From an uncultured Phycisphaerae bacterium (GTDB lineage Bacteria > Planctomycetota > Phycisphaerae > Sedimentisphaerales > Anaerohalosphaeraceae), in the NCBI GenBank assembly GCA_937949545.1, contig CALEDR010000001.1, positions 93,672 to 157,671 on the forward strand: a stretch of 64,000 nt of DNA. Reading direction: 5' to 3'. The translations under genes and the position numbers were made by a program. Of this stretch, positions 51,719 to 59,685 are shown one piece after another. Position 1 is the first letter of the stretch, and each line of letters opens with the position of its first letter. The notes beneath the pieces were generated by a model, which worked only from the letters and a program-made list of their open reading frames with translations, ran no database searches and was not told where the DNA came from.

Positions 51719-52660
51719 ATGGACCAAAAGAAAATCGCATTTCTATTTCCTGGTCAGGGCGCTCAGACAATCGGGATGGGAGTGGACCTTCCCTCTCGTT
51801 GGCCTTCTGCCGCACGTCTTTTTAAAAAGGCATCCCGGATTCTGGGCTATGACATTCAGCAGTTGTGTGCCGAAGGCCCGGAAGAAAAACTGAATTCAAC
51901 GGTTTATTCCCAGCCGGCGATTTTTGTCGTTTCCGCCGCCCTTCTGGAGATTTTACGGGAGGTACGGCCTTCTTTGAAACCGGCTGTGACAGCTGGTTTG
52001 AGCATGGGGGAATATACCGCCTTGTATGCGGCCGGCTGGATTGGATTTGACGATGCGCTTCGGCTCGTTCAGAAACGCGGACAAGCCATGCAGGCCGCGG
52101 CGGATGCCTCTTCAGGGTCCATGGTGAGCCTTCTCGGTTTGGATGAGGAGAAGGTGCGTCAATTGTGCTCGCAGGCCGCTCAGGGACAGGTTCTGGAGCC
52201 GGTGAACTTCAACTGTCCGGGGCAGATTGTCATCAGCGGGCACAAGGAGGCCTGTGAGCGTGCTGCTGCACTTGCGGAAGAGTTTGGGGCTGTCAAGGCT
52301 GTTCCGCTGGCGGTGGCCGGTGCCTTTCATACGGTTTTGATGGAGTCGGCCGCCCGACAGCTCTCAGAGGCCCTCGAACAAACCGAGATTCGGCCATCCG
52401 ACAAGGTCAAGGTGATAGCCAACATTGATGCTTCTTATTATTCCGCGCCGCAGTCCGTTCGGCAGGGACTGGTCAAGCAGCTCATTGCCCCGATTTTGTG
52501 GCAAAACTGTATGGAACGGCTCCTTCGGGAGCAGGTGGAAGAGTTCTATGAAATCGGTCCGGGACGTGTTCTGACCGGTTTAATGAAACGAATAGACCGA
52601 AAAGCAAAGGTGATACCCGTCAATTCGGCAGAGGCATTTGCCGCCCTGCCGAATCCGTAA
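51719..52660 (+). CDS. fabD: Malonyl-CoA:ACP transacylase
   Basis: 313 residues. Three ATGs in a row (51713, 51716, 51719) follow AGGG; the last has the best spacing and begins MDQKKIAFLFPGQGAQTIGM. Catalytic Ser is in AGLSMGEYTALYAAG, His in VAGAFHTVLM, and the usual ending EIGPGRVLTGLMKRI is present. It loads malonyl onto ACP for chain elongation. fabG follows 24 bases later. Confidence 0.95.
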   Translation: MDQKKIAFLFPGQGAQTIGMGVDLPSRWPSAARLFKKASRILGYDIQQLCAEGPEEKLNSTVYSQPAIFVVSAALLEILREVRPSLKPAVTAGLSMGEYTALYAAGWIGFDDALRLVQKRGQAMQAAADASSGSMVSLLGLDEEKVRQLCSQAAQGQVLEPVNFNCPGQIVISGHKEACERAAALAEEFGAVKAVPLAVAGAFHTVLMESAARQLSEALEQTEIRPSDKVKVIANIDASYYSAPQSVRQGLVKQLIAPILWQNCMERLLREQVEEFYEIGPGRVLTGLMKRIDRKAKVIPVNSAEAFAALPNP

Positions 52661-52684
52661 CAAGTTTGTACTTGGGAGATGAAG

Positions 52685-53422
52685 ATGGCAGAACAGAGAT
52701 TAGCAGTTGTTACCGGAGCTGCCCGAGGAATTGGTAGAGCCATTGTGCTGGAACTGCTTCGTCAGGGGCGCAAGGTGGCCGGGCTGGATTTAAATGCCCA
52801 GCAATTGGAGGAACTCAAAAAGGTTGTATCCGAGAATGGTTTTTCCGTCATTACCAAGGTTGTGGATATTACCAAGACGGATTTGCTGACCCAGATTCTC
52901 GAAGAACTTGCGGAAGAACACGGCGGCATAGGCATTCTGGTTAATAATGCCGGTATTACGCGGGACAAATTGATGATTCAGATGGATGACGAAGATTTTG
53001 ACCGGGTTATGTCGGTAAATCTTCGCGCCGCTTTTACGGCTACGCGGGTGGCCGCTCGGTCGATGGTTCGCAACAAGTTCGGCCGGATAATCAGTATCAG
53101 CTCGGTAGCCGGGGTTATGGGACAGGCCGGTTCAGCCAACTATGCGGCCAGCAAAGCGGGACTGATTGGAATGACAAAGTCGGTGGCCCGCGAATTGGGC
53201 AAGAAAAATATAACAGCCAACTGTATCGCTCCGGGCTTTATTATGACCGATATGACCCAAGGGCTTCCGGAGGCCGTTAAAGAAGGGGCTATGGCGGTTA
53301 TCCCTCTCAAACGCTTTGGAACACCGGAGGATGTGGCCCGTGCGGTGGCCTTTTTGGCCTCAGACGAAGCCGGCTATATTACCGGTCAGGTCCTCTGCGT
53401 GGACGGCGGAATGGCTATGTAA
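52685..53422 (+). CDS. fabG: 3-oxoacyl-ACP reductase
   Basis: 245 residues from ATG 52685 (GGGAG 6 bases upstream; an ATG two codons earlier touches that site). Short-chain dehydrogenase: NADPH loop VVTGAARGIGRAIVLEL, ILVNNAGITRDKLMIQM, Ser in SISSVAGVMGQ, YxxxK in NYAASKAGLIGMTKSV, and the ending AGYITGQVLCVDGGMAM. It reduces 3-oxoacyl-ACP to 3-hydroxyacyl-ACP. Its place between fabD and acpP is standard. Confidence 0.96.
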   Translation: MAEQRLAVVTGAARGIGRAIVLELLRQGRKVAGLDLNAQQLEELKKVVSENGFSVITKVVDITKTDLLTQILEELAEEHGGIGILVNNAGITRDKLMIQMDDEDFDRVMSVNLRAAFTATRVAARSMVRNKFGRIISISSVAGVMGQAGSANYAASKAGLIGMTKSVARELGKKNITANCIAPGFIMTDMTQGLPEAVKEGAMAVIPLKRFGTPEDVARAVAFLASDEAGYITGQVLCVDGGMAM

Positions 53423-53554
53423 GAAAATTGCCCAAAAAAGGATTGAAAAGGGATTTTGGTCTGGTTATATTACCGCCGAAATCCCGAAAATTCGGGTATA
53501 AACGGATTGGAAAAACACAGAAAGGATATTATTAACAGGTAAGGAGTTTAACCA

Positions 53555-53848
53555 GTGGGTGCGGATATTGATGTTCAGGCAATTGAAGCAAAGGTCATCG
53601 AAATCGTCAGCGAACAGATGGGTGTGGATAAGTCCGAAATCACCCGCGAAACCTCTTTTATCAATGATTTGAACGCCGATTCGCTGGATACTGTTGAATT
53701 GGTGATGGAGTTCGAGGATGAGTTCGACATGAGTATCCCGGACGAGGAAGCCGAAAAGATTCAGACTGTCGGAGCGGCAATCGATTACATTATCGATATT
53801 ATGAAGAAAAAGGGCACAGAGGGCGCCGCGAAGAAGGAAGAGGAGTAA
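53555..53848 (+). CDS. acpP: Acyl carrier protein
   Basis: 97 residues starting at GTG 53555, with AAGGAG 8 bases upstream. The phosphopantetheine Ser is in [20 protein letters not shown], and the acidic helix 2-3 pattern is typical. Longer than usual (~78) through a charged C-terminal tail ([15 protein letters not shown]). The 132-base gap from fabG holds a CCCGAA-AA-TTCGGG hairpin at 53483-53496 that may tune acpP expression. fabF follows 11 bases later. Confidence 0.96.
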   Translation: MGADIDVQAIEAKVIEIVSEQMGVDKSEITRETSFINDLNADSLDTVELVMEFEDEFDMSIPDEEAEKIQTVGAAIDYIIDIMKKKGTEGAAKKEEE

Positions 53849-53859
53849 GCGGCACACCC

Positions 53860-55107
53860 ATGAAGTTTCAACGACGTGTTGTTATAACAGGACTCGGGTG
53901 TGTAACGGCGTTATCGGAGTCGGCTGACGGGCTTTATGAAGCCCTCTGCCGGGGTGAAAGCGGGATTTCCACCATTGAGTCATTTGATACGTCGGAATTC
54001 CCTGTTCATTTCGGCGGCGAAATCAAGAAGTTTGACATCGACAATTATGTGCCGTCTCGGGAAGGCCGACGAATGGACCGTTTTACCCAAATGGCCCTTG
54101 CGTCTGCTATCCAGGCAGTCAATGACAGCGGTCTTGACTTTGAAAAGGAAGACAAAGAACGGGTCGGGGTCATCATTGGCACCGGCATCGGCGGAATTAA
54201 GGAGATTGAAGAGCAGTATCTTCGTCTTCTTCAAAAAGGACCGCGAAAGGTATCCCCCTTCTGCGTACCCAAACTGATGGGCAATGCTGCCAGCGGATGT
54301 GTTTCGATTCAATATGGGCTTAAAGGCCCGAATATGTGCGTGGTGACGGCGTGTGCGTCAGCTGCCCATGCCGTAGGCGAAGCGTTTTACAATATTCTGT
54401 GCGGGCGCAGCGAGGTTGTTATAACCGGCGGTTCGGAGGCGGCATTGACTCCCGTTGGATTGGCTTCCTTTTGTGCATTAAAGTCGCTAAGCACTCGAAA
54501 TGATGACCCGCAGCATGCATCTCGTCCGTTCGATGTGTCTCGAGACGGTTTTGTTCTGGCAGAAGGGGCGGCGGTTCTCATTCTGGAAGAGTACGAACAT
54601 GCGAGGAAAAGAGGGGCCAGGATTTATGCGGAAATGCTCGGCTACGGGGCTACGGGAGACGGATATCATATTACCGCCCCGCTTGAAGACGGTTCCGGAG
54701 CAGCCAAAGCAATGAGGTTGGCCCTTGAGCAGGCTCATTTGAATCCAGAGCAGATTGACTATATTAATGCGCACGGAACCAGTACCGAGCTGAATGATGC
54801 GGCGGAATCCCTGGCCATCCGGACCGTTTTTGGAGAGCATGCTTACAAACTGTCAGTCAATTCAACAAAAAGCTGCCTGGGGCATTCCTTAGGAGCCAGC
54901 GGAGCTATTGAACTTCTTGTGTGTGCAAAAACCATTGAAAAGGGTGTAATCCATCCGACGATTAATCTGGAGACAGTGGCTCCAGAATGTGATCCCAAAA
55001 TGGATTTTGTGCCCAAGAAGGCCAAAGAAAAGAATGTTCGATACGCCTTAAGCAATTCCCTCGGTTTCGGGGGCCATAACTGCAGTTTGATTATCGGAAA
55101 AGTGTAG
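53860..55107 (+). CDS. fabF: 3-oxoacyl-ACP synthase II
   Basis: 415 residues. The Cys-His-His triad of elongating KAS enzymes is visible: Cys in VVTACASAAHAVGEA, His in INAHGTSTELNDAAE and His in KSCLGHSLGASGAIEL. It starts KFQRRVVITGLGCVTALSES and ends SLGFGGHNCSLIIGK, both typical. It elongates acyl-ACP with malonyl-ACP. It is the last gene of the fab cluster and is followed by a strong terminator. Confidence 0.96.
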   Translation: MKFQRRVVITGLGCVTALSESADGLYEALCRGESGISTIESFDTSEFPVHFGGEIKKFDIDNYVPSREGRRMDRFTQMALASAIQAVNDSGLDFEKEDKERVGVIIGTGIGGIKEIEEQYLRLLQKGPRKVSPFCVPKLMGNAASGCVSIQYGLKGPNMCVVTACASAAHAVGEAFYNILCGRSEVVITGGSEAALTPVGLASFCALKSLSTRNDDPQHASRPFDVSRDGFVLAEGAAVLILEEYEHARKRGARIYAEMLGYGATGDGYHITAPLEDGSGAAKAMRLALEQAHLNPEQIDYINAHGTSTELNDAAESLAIRTVFGEHAYKLSVNSTKSCLGHSLGASGAIELLVCAKTIEKGVIHPTINLETVAPECDPKMDFVPKKAKEKNVRYALSNSLGFGGHNCSLIIGKV

Positions 55108-55134
55108 TTTTTTGGTTCTTTTTGAAGATTTTGA

Positions 55135-55167
55135 AACCCCGGGACTTTGCACCCGGGGTTGTTTTTT
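55135..55167 (+). terminator. Rho-independent terminator of the fab cluster
   Basis: AACCCCGGG-ACTTTGCA-CCCGGGGTT is a perfect 9-bp stem followed by GTTTTTT, 28 bases after the fabF stop. Confidence 0.92.
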
Positions 55168-55212
55168 AGGAGACCAGGAAACAGAACGTTTGACAGAAGT
55201 TTAAGTAAAAAG

Positions 55213-56193
55213 ATGAACATTATTGCGGATTTGACGGCACTGGTTTTCGGAATCGCTCTGCTCCTGAAAGGTGCGGACTGGCTGGTAGAGGGCTCAGCAT
55301 CTCTGGCCCGCCGTCTCGGGCTGAGTCCGCTTATTATTGGTCTGACGATTGTTGCCATGGGCACTTCCGCTCCGGAGACGGCTACCAGCATTGCCGCCGC
55401 TCTGGTGGGTTCGGGAGACATTGCAGTCGGCAATGTTTACGGCTCGAATATCGCGAATCTGGCTTTAATCGGCGGACTTTGCGCAGTCATCCGACCGATT
55501 CGGGTTCAGCCGATTTCCCTGCGAAGGGATATGCCGTTTCTGATCGGAACAGCTTTGCTGCTTTGGCCGTTTCTGAAAAACGGAACCATCAGCCGCCCTG
55601 CTGCTTTTGTGCTGATTTTGGGTTTTTCAGGACTTATGTCGTTTATGGTTTCCAGTGAAAAGAAACGGTTCTCCACTGTTGAAGACCTTTCGCCGGAAGA
55701 AAAACTTTACCTCCAGAAAGCCCCGAAGTCCCTTGGTCTGAGTCTGCTGCTGATCCTTTTGGGTCTGCCGGCGCTGACTTTTGGAGCAAAATTGACAATT
55801 TGGGGCGCTTCTTCAATTGGCCGTCAGGCGGGACTGTCTGAAGCTGTCGTTGGGTTAACCATTGTAGCGGTGGGCACCTCCCTGCCGGAACTCATTACCT
55901 CTTTGGTGGCATCTTTTAAGAAACAGGACGACTTATCTATCGGGAATTTGATCGGCTCCAACATTTTTAACACGCTGTTTGTCATCGGTACAGCCGGGTT
56001 GGCCCGTCCTTTTGCTATCAGCCATCGGTTTTTGGGGTCGGACTATTGGATTATGGTTGCCGTAAGCATCTTGTTTGCCTGTTTTGCCTTCGCAAAGGAT
56101 AAAATCAGTCGTACGGCGGGGATTTTCCTGCTGGCTGTTTACGCAGCCTACCTGATTTATCTTCTTTCTTCAAACCGCATCGAATCGCTGTAG
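55213..56193 (+). CDS. Calcium/sodium antiporter (CaCA family)
   Basis: 326 residues from ATG 55213; the in-frame extension to 55147 covers the terminator and is rejected. Ten or so membrane helices and both alpha repeats are seen: TIVAMGTSAPETATSIAAAL with GNVYGSNIANLALIGG, and TIVAVGTSLPELITSLVASF with GNLIGSNIFNTLFVIG. It exchanges Ca for Na (or K/H) across the inner membrane. The 3' end overlaps the convergent RACo-like gene by 37 bases. Confidence 0.92.
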   Translation: MNIIADLTALVFGIALLLKGADWLVEGSASLARRLGLSPLIIGLTIVAMGTSAPETATSIAAALVGSGDIAVGNVYGSNIANLALIGGLCAVIRPIRVQPISLRRDMPFLIGTALLLWPFLKNGTISRPAAFVLILGFSGLMSFMVSSEKKRFSTVEDLSPEEKLYLQKAPKSLGLSLLLILLGLPALTFGAKLTIWGASSIGRQAGLSEAVVGLTIVAVGTSLPELITSLVASFKKQDDLSIGNLIGSNIFNTLFVIGTAGLARPFAISHRFLGSDYWIMVAVSILFACFAFAKDKISRTAGIFLLAVYAAYLIYLLSSNRIESL

Positions 56194-57935
56194 ATGTCCT
56201 GGAAGTCTGGCCGGCGGGCCAGTTCGACATATTCAATCTTTTGAGCCAGCCGAGAAGCTCGCTGCCTGCATTGACGGTCGAGCAAAATCATCTGGGCTCC
56301 GGCTCCGGCCGCATTCCCGATCAACTCTATCTTGTCAGGGGGTATAGAAGGCAGAAGTCCGATTTGTATTGCACTGGTTTTTTGGATGTAATTACCAAAT
56401 GCTCCCGCCAGAAAAAGAGTCTGTATCTCTTCTAATTTGATGTCCATCTTTCGGAGCAGAACGGCAATTCCTGCGAAAATAGCGCCCTTAGCCAGCTGCA
56501 CCTCGCGGATATCTTTCTGTGTCAGCAGCACGGCCGGTTCACAGGTACCGTTTTTCCAGGCCAGCACAAAAGCCGGCTGATTTTCGAATTGTGTGAGCCG
56601 TTCAAAGAGAGCTGGCGTCAGTTTGTCCCGAAGCTTTGAAAAAGAGGCGAAAGCCCCGCAGGGTTCGAGGATACCCGCCTGGAGCAGGACAGCCGCCGCA
56701 TCAATCAAACCGCTTCCGCAGATGCTTCGAGGCTCATCTGGGCCGATGACATCCAGAACGATATCCCCTTCCGAAAGAAAAACGCGCTGAATCGCTCCAT
56801 TTTCGGCACGGCTTCCGTACAAGATGCGTGCACCTTCGAGAGCCGGTCCGGCAGCACAACTGGCCGCCAGAAGACGGTTTTGATTGCCGAGAACAATTTC
56901 ACCGTTGGTGCCGATGTCCACAAGCAGAGAAATTGATTTGAGTGTATCCATCCCGGCCGCCAGGGCAGCGGCAACCGTATCCGAGCCGACAAATCCGGCA
57001 ATATTTTCCACCGTGTAGAGTCGCCCGGCCGGATGGATGTGAAGCCCCGCTTTGGCAGCCGGCTGGTCGCAGGAAGAAAGGGAGTATGGGCGATACGGAG
57101 ATTTTCCGAGTGATTCCACCGGATATCCCAGAAGCAGATGATTCATCGTGGTGTTGCCGACTGCGGTGATTTCGTAAATAGTTTCGGGCGAAATCTGCTG
57201 CTTTCGGCACAGGCAGAAAATCATTTCATTGAGTCTTTCTATCAGACATCTTCCGAGCCGCTGAAGCCCTTCCGGAGTCTGCGCGTAAACAATCCGGCTA
57301 ATGACATCGTCCCCGTATTGAATCTGGGGATTGGCGGCCGAAAGAGTTTGAAGGATTTGTCCGTTTTTCAGGTCGATTAAATACAAAACGACTGTCGTGG
57401 TGCCGATATCAGCTGCCGCTCCGTAAAAACACGCTGTAGTATCGCCCGGCTCCAAACAAAGCAGACAGCGGTGTTCTTCTTCCACTGTCAGAACCGCCGT
57501 TGCACCGTTTGGAAAGGCGGCCCAACTGTCCGGAAGGAAAGCATCCGGATGGATAACCACCGGCGAATGGAAAAAGGAGACCAGTTGCTCAAGAAATCGG
57601 CTTGCTGACGCGGGAATTTCGGGAAAAAAATGTTTTTGGATGCGAGAGTCAGCGGTCGTTTTGCCCTCAATACCCCGTTCGAGAATCTGGCTTATTCCTC
57701 CCCTGCTTTCCGGCGGTATTCGAACGGTTAAATCCTCGTAAATCTTGTATTGACAAGCTAATACCTCGCTTCCGGACGGTTCAAGAATCACCCGGCATTT
57801 CCGGCAGATCCCCGTCCCATGACAGGGAGAATACAGAGCAAGCCCCGCCTGGCTGGAGGCTTCTAAAAGGGTCGCCCCCGGGTGAACCCTGATGGTTTGC
57901 CTGTCGGGCAGAAATGTAATCGTACAGGATTTCAC
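56157..57935 (-). CDS. RACo-like ferredoxin/ASKHA ATPase (corrinoid protein activator family)
   Basis: 592 residues. An N-terminal 2Fe-2S ferredoxin domain (about 1-75) has cluster Cys in SPCHGTGICRKCRV and LACQYKIYED. A linker is followed by the DUF4445/ASKHA domain (about 180-590) with AADIGTTTVVLYLIDLKNGQ, TAVGNTTMNHLLLGYPVESL, LLVDIGTNGEIVLGNQN, and FLAGAFGNYIQKTSAIQIGL. Such proteins use ATP to drive reduction of Co(II) corrinoid proteins back to Co(I). No corrinoid protein or methyltransferase is encoded in the window, so the partner is elsewhere or the role differs. Confidence 0.88.
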   Translation of the reverse strand: MKSCTITFLPDRQTIRVHPGATLLEASSQAGLALYSPCHGTGICRKCRVILEPSGSEVLACQYKIYEDLTVRIPPESRGGISQILERGIEGKTTADSRIQKHFFPEIPASASRFLEQLVSFFHSPVVIHPDAFLPDSWAAFPNGATAVLTVEEEHRCLLCLEPGDTTACFYGAAADIGTTTVVLYLIDLKNGQILQTLSAANPQIQYGDDVISRIVYAQTPEGLQRLGRCLIERLNEMIFCLCRKQQISPETIYEITAVGNTTMNHLLLGYPVESLGKSPYRPYSLSSCDQPAAKAGLHIHPAGRLYTVENIAGFVGSDTVAAALAAGMDTLKSISLLVDIGTNGEIVLGNQNRLLAASCAAGPALEGARILYGSRAENGAIQRVFLSEGDIVLDVIGPDEPRSICGSGLIDAAAVLLQAGILEPCGAFASFSKLRDKLTPALFERLTQFENQPAFVLAWKNGTCEPAVLLTQKDIREVQLAKGAIFAGIAVLLRKMDIKLEEIQTLFLAGAFGNYIQKTSAIQIGLLPSIPPDKIELIGNAAGAGAQMILLDRQCRQRASRLAQKIEYVELARRPDFQDIYSDSMRFEERR

Positions 57936-58039
57936 CGGTTTGTCCCTTTAAAAAAAGAAAGCGAAATGAACCGTTCGCATCGATTCGATTCCGCATCTTT
58001 CCGCCCTCAAAATTTTTCGGGCGGTAAAAAAACGCCGGC

Positions 58040-58120
58040 TCAGCTGATTTTGTGCCGGATTTTCCAGCGCATATGACGTTTTTTGCTGCCAATCTTGCGT
58101 CTTCGTCTCGGTTTTCCCAT
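58040..58120 (-). CDS. 26-residue very basic protein, bS22/AURKAIP1-COX24-like
   Basis: ATG 58120-58118 follows AGGAG by 6 bases on the minus strand and encodes MGKPRRRRKIGSKKRHMRWK plus six more residues to TGA. More than half the residues are Arg or Lys, with the K-x-R-x-x-K-x-x-x-K pattern of the AURKAIP1/COX24 domain (mitochondrial mS38, mycobacterial bS22), a decoding-centre ribosomal peptide. The sequence is too short for ordinary gene finding and other frames cross it. The RNA-binding role is inference by composition and pattern. Confidence 0.6.
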   Translation of the reverse strand: MGKPRRRRKIGSKKRHMRWKIRHKIS

Positions 58121-58218
58121 TCGGTTCTCCTGCTAAAAAAGTCATTTCTTGTCGGGGGTATAGTAAGGTGGTATGATGAAAAAATCAAGAGGCTGTTCTT
58201 TTTTTGGAGAATTCAAAA

Positions 58219-58521
58219 ATGATCCAATGCAAAGATTGTGAATTGTTCGAAATGGACCCGTCCGGGAGGCGGATATTCCGTTGTGATCCATTTATAAACA
58301 TAAAGGAGCCGGAATGTCTTCAGAAGTGGCAAATTCTTCGATTGGATGTTTTGATATCGATGTATCGAGGGATGGCGGCCTGGCAGGAAAAGATGGGGCC
58401 TCTTCAGGATAAACTCATCCGGTATTTCAAGCGGGAAATTGAGGAACTGGATGAATCCGAAAACTGGAAAATCGGCCCGGACGAGGAAGATGACGATTCG
58501 GAAGAGGAGCCTCTTTTTTGA
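58219..58521 (+). CDS. Conserved hypothetical protein, 100 residues, two Cys pairs
   Basis: Starts at ATG 58219 with GGAGA 8 bases upstream; the TTG 5 codons earlier overlaps it. Residues 4-40 contain CKDCELFEMD, FRCDPF and PECLQKWQ, so four Cys that could bind a metal. A helical middle (LISMYRGMAAWQEKMGPLQD) and an acidic tail (IGPDEEDDDSEEEP) follow. It is soluble. No function can be named; the arrangement looks like a conserved planctomycete small protein. It lies 124 bases before the sigma factor gene. Confidence 0.7.
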   Translation: MIQCKDCELFEMDPSGRRIFRCDPFINIKEPECLQKWQILRLDVLISMYRGMAAWQEKMGPLQDKLIRYFKREIEELDESENWKIGPDEEDDDSEEEPLF

Positions 58522-58616
58522 ATCTTTCGGTATTACTGGAGTCAATGGGTCTTATATTATTTCAGAGATTTCATCCCTTCTTTGAAACAGGGCAATAGAA
58601 GGCAAGTTTGAGACGT

Positions 58617-58644
58617 CTAACCATTTAGAAAAATGGCAAGTTAG
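58617..58644 (+). promoter_or_regulatory. Hairpin at the sigma factor ribosome binding site
   Basis: CTAA-CCATTT-AGAA-AAATGG-caag-TTAG: the inner 6-bp arms are perfect and the outer CTAA/TTAG arms would cover the TTAGG just before the ATG at 58646. It could hold back translation of the sigma factor. Confidence 0.4.
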
Positions 58645-58645
58645 G

Positions 58646-59206
58646 ATGAGTGAGCAGCCGGACATTGCAGAACTTCTTGAGGAATGCAGACGCGGAAATC
58701 CGGACGCGCTGGGCCGGCTGGTGGATTTGTACTCAGCCCGCTGCTATGGATATTTTTACCGCCTGACCGGCAGCCGGGACGCCAGCGAAGAACTGCTCAG
58801 CGAGCTGTACATCCGACTGATTGAAAAAATCAGGACGTTTGAAGGCGGCTCTTTCGAAAAATGGCTGTTTACCATCGCCTCAAACCTGTTCCGGGACCGT
58901 TTGAGAAAACAATATCGTCAAAAACGGCTTCTGGAGGAGCAGCAGCGTTTGGCCGAAATAGAATCCGAACCGCCTCGTGAACTCGACGGGGCCTTATCGG
59001 ACCGTTTGCAGCAGGGATTGAACCGGCTGGATGCGGAAACAGCGGAATTGATTGTCTTGCGATTTTACGGCGATTTGAGCTTCAAAGAATTGGCCGAAAT
59101 GAGAGCAGAGCCCATCGGCACAACCCTTTCGAAAGTGCACAGGGGGCTCAAGAAACTGAAAGAATGGATGGAACAATCCAATGAAAGAAAACAGACATCA
59201 ACTTGA
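58646..59206 (+). CDS. ECF-type RNA polymerase sigma factor
   Basis: 186 residues. Region 2 (about 20-90): LVDLYSARCYGYFYRLTGSR, DASEELLSELYIRLIEKI and FEKWLFTIASNLFRDRLRKQ. Region 4 (about 125-175): RLDAETAELIVLRFYGDLSF, KELAEMRAEPIGTTLSKVHR. This is a two-domain group IV factor. Its end overlaps the next gene by 26 bases. The membrane protein that follows is the likely anti-sigma partner. The ribosome site is weak (TTAGG touching the ATG) and within a hairpin. Confidence 0.92.
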   Translation: MSEQPDIAELLEECRRGNPDALGRLVDLYSARCYGYFYRLTGSRDASEELLSELYIRLIEKIRTFEGGSFEKWLFTIASNLFRDRLRKQYRQKRLLEEQQRLAEIESEPPRELDGALSDRLQQGLNRLDAETAELIVLRFYGDLSFKELAEMRAEPIGTTLSKVHRGLKKLKEWMEQSNERKQTST

Positions 59207-59681
59207 AACCCTCCTCCGATGTTTTTGTGAGGAGGCGCAGGCCGCTCAGTTTGCCGAGGAAATTGAGGCGTGTGAAAAGCTGCTGGCGGACGATTCTCCC
59301 CTGCCTCGTCCGGAAGTCCTGACGGCCATCAAGCAGACTCTCCGGCAGCGTACAGCCGCCTTGGCTCGCAAAAGACATCTGTATCGGCAGATGCTGACAG
59401 CGGCTGCGGCCTGTCTGGCGGCGGGGGTTGGTCTGTTGTGGAGTCTTCACCACCAGTCTCCCGAGGCCGTTCCCGTCCAGCCGGTAGCTCTCCAGAGCAG
59501 TATGGTTCAGGAATTCTTTACCGATGAGGCGGTTTCGGAGATTTCCTCCAAACTGGATGATATCACCGAGCAGCTTCATGCGGATTCGTCTTCCAACAGG
59601 GCCGATTCCTGGGAGGCGGAAATCAACAATGAAATTGAAGAAATGGTGCTGATTGCACAGGCAGATTTCTGGAAAGGATAA
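59181..59681 (+). CDS. Putative anti-sigma membrane protein
   Basis: 166 residues, no recognised domain. A helical cytoplasmic N terminus (KENRHQLETLLRCFCEEAQA, about 1-70), one membrane helix (MLTAAAACLAAGVGLLWSLH, about 71-90) and a periplasmic acidic helical part (EAVSEISSKLDDITEQLHAD). Size, topology and overlap with the sigma gene fit an anti-sigma factor, though no zinc-binding H-x3-C-x2-C is seen. The function is inferred from context. Confidence 0.6.
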   Translation: MKENRHQLETLLRCFCEEAQAAQFAEEIEACEKLLADDSPLPRPEVLTAIKQTLRQRTAALARKRHLYRQMLTAAAACLAAGVGLLWSLHHQSPEAVPVQPVALQSSMVQEFFTDEAVSEISSKLDDITEQLHADSSSNRADSWEAEINNEIEEMVLIAQADFWKG

Positions 59682-59685
59682 TCCC

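Noticed and set aside
58006..58027. CCGCCC...GGGCGG inverted repeat after the bS22-like ORF as a terminator
   Set aside because: The stem is followed by A residues on the plus strand and has no T run on the minus strand side needed for the small gene.
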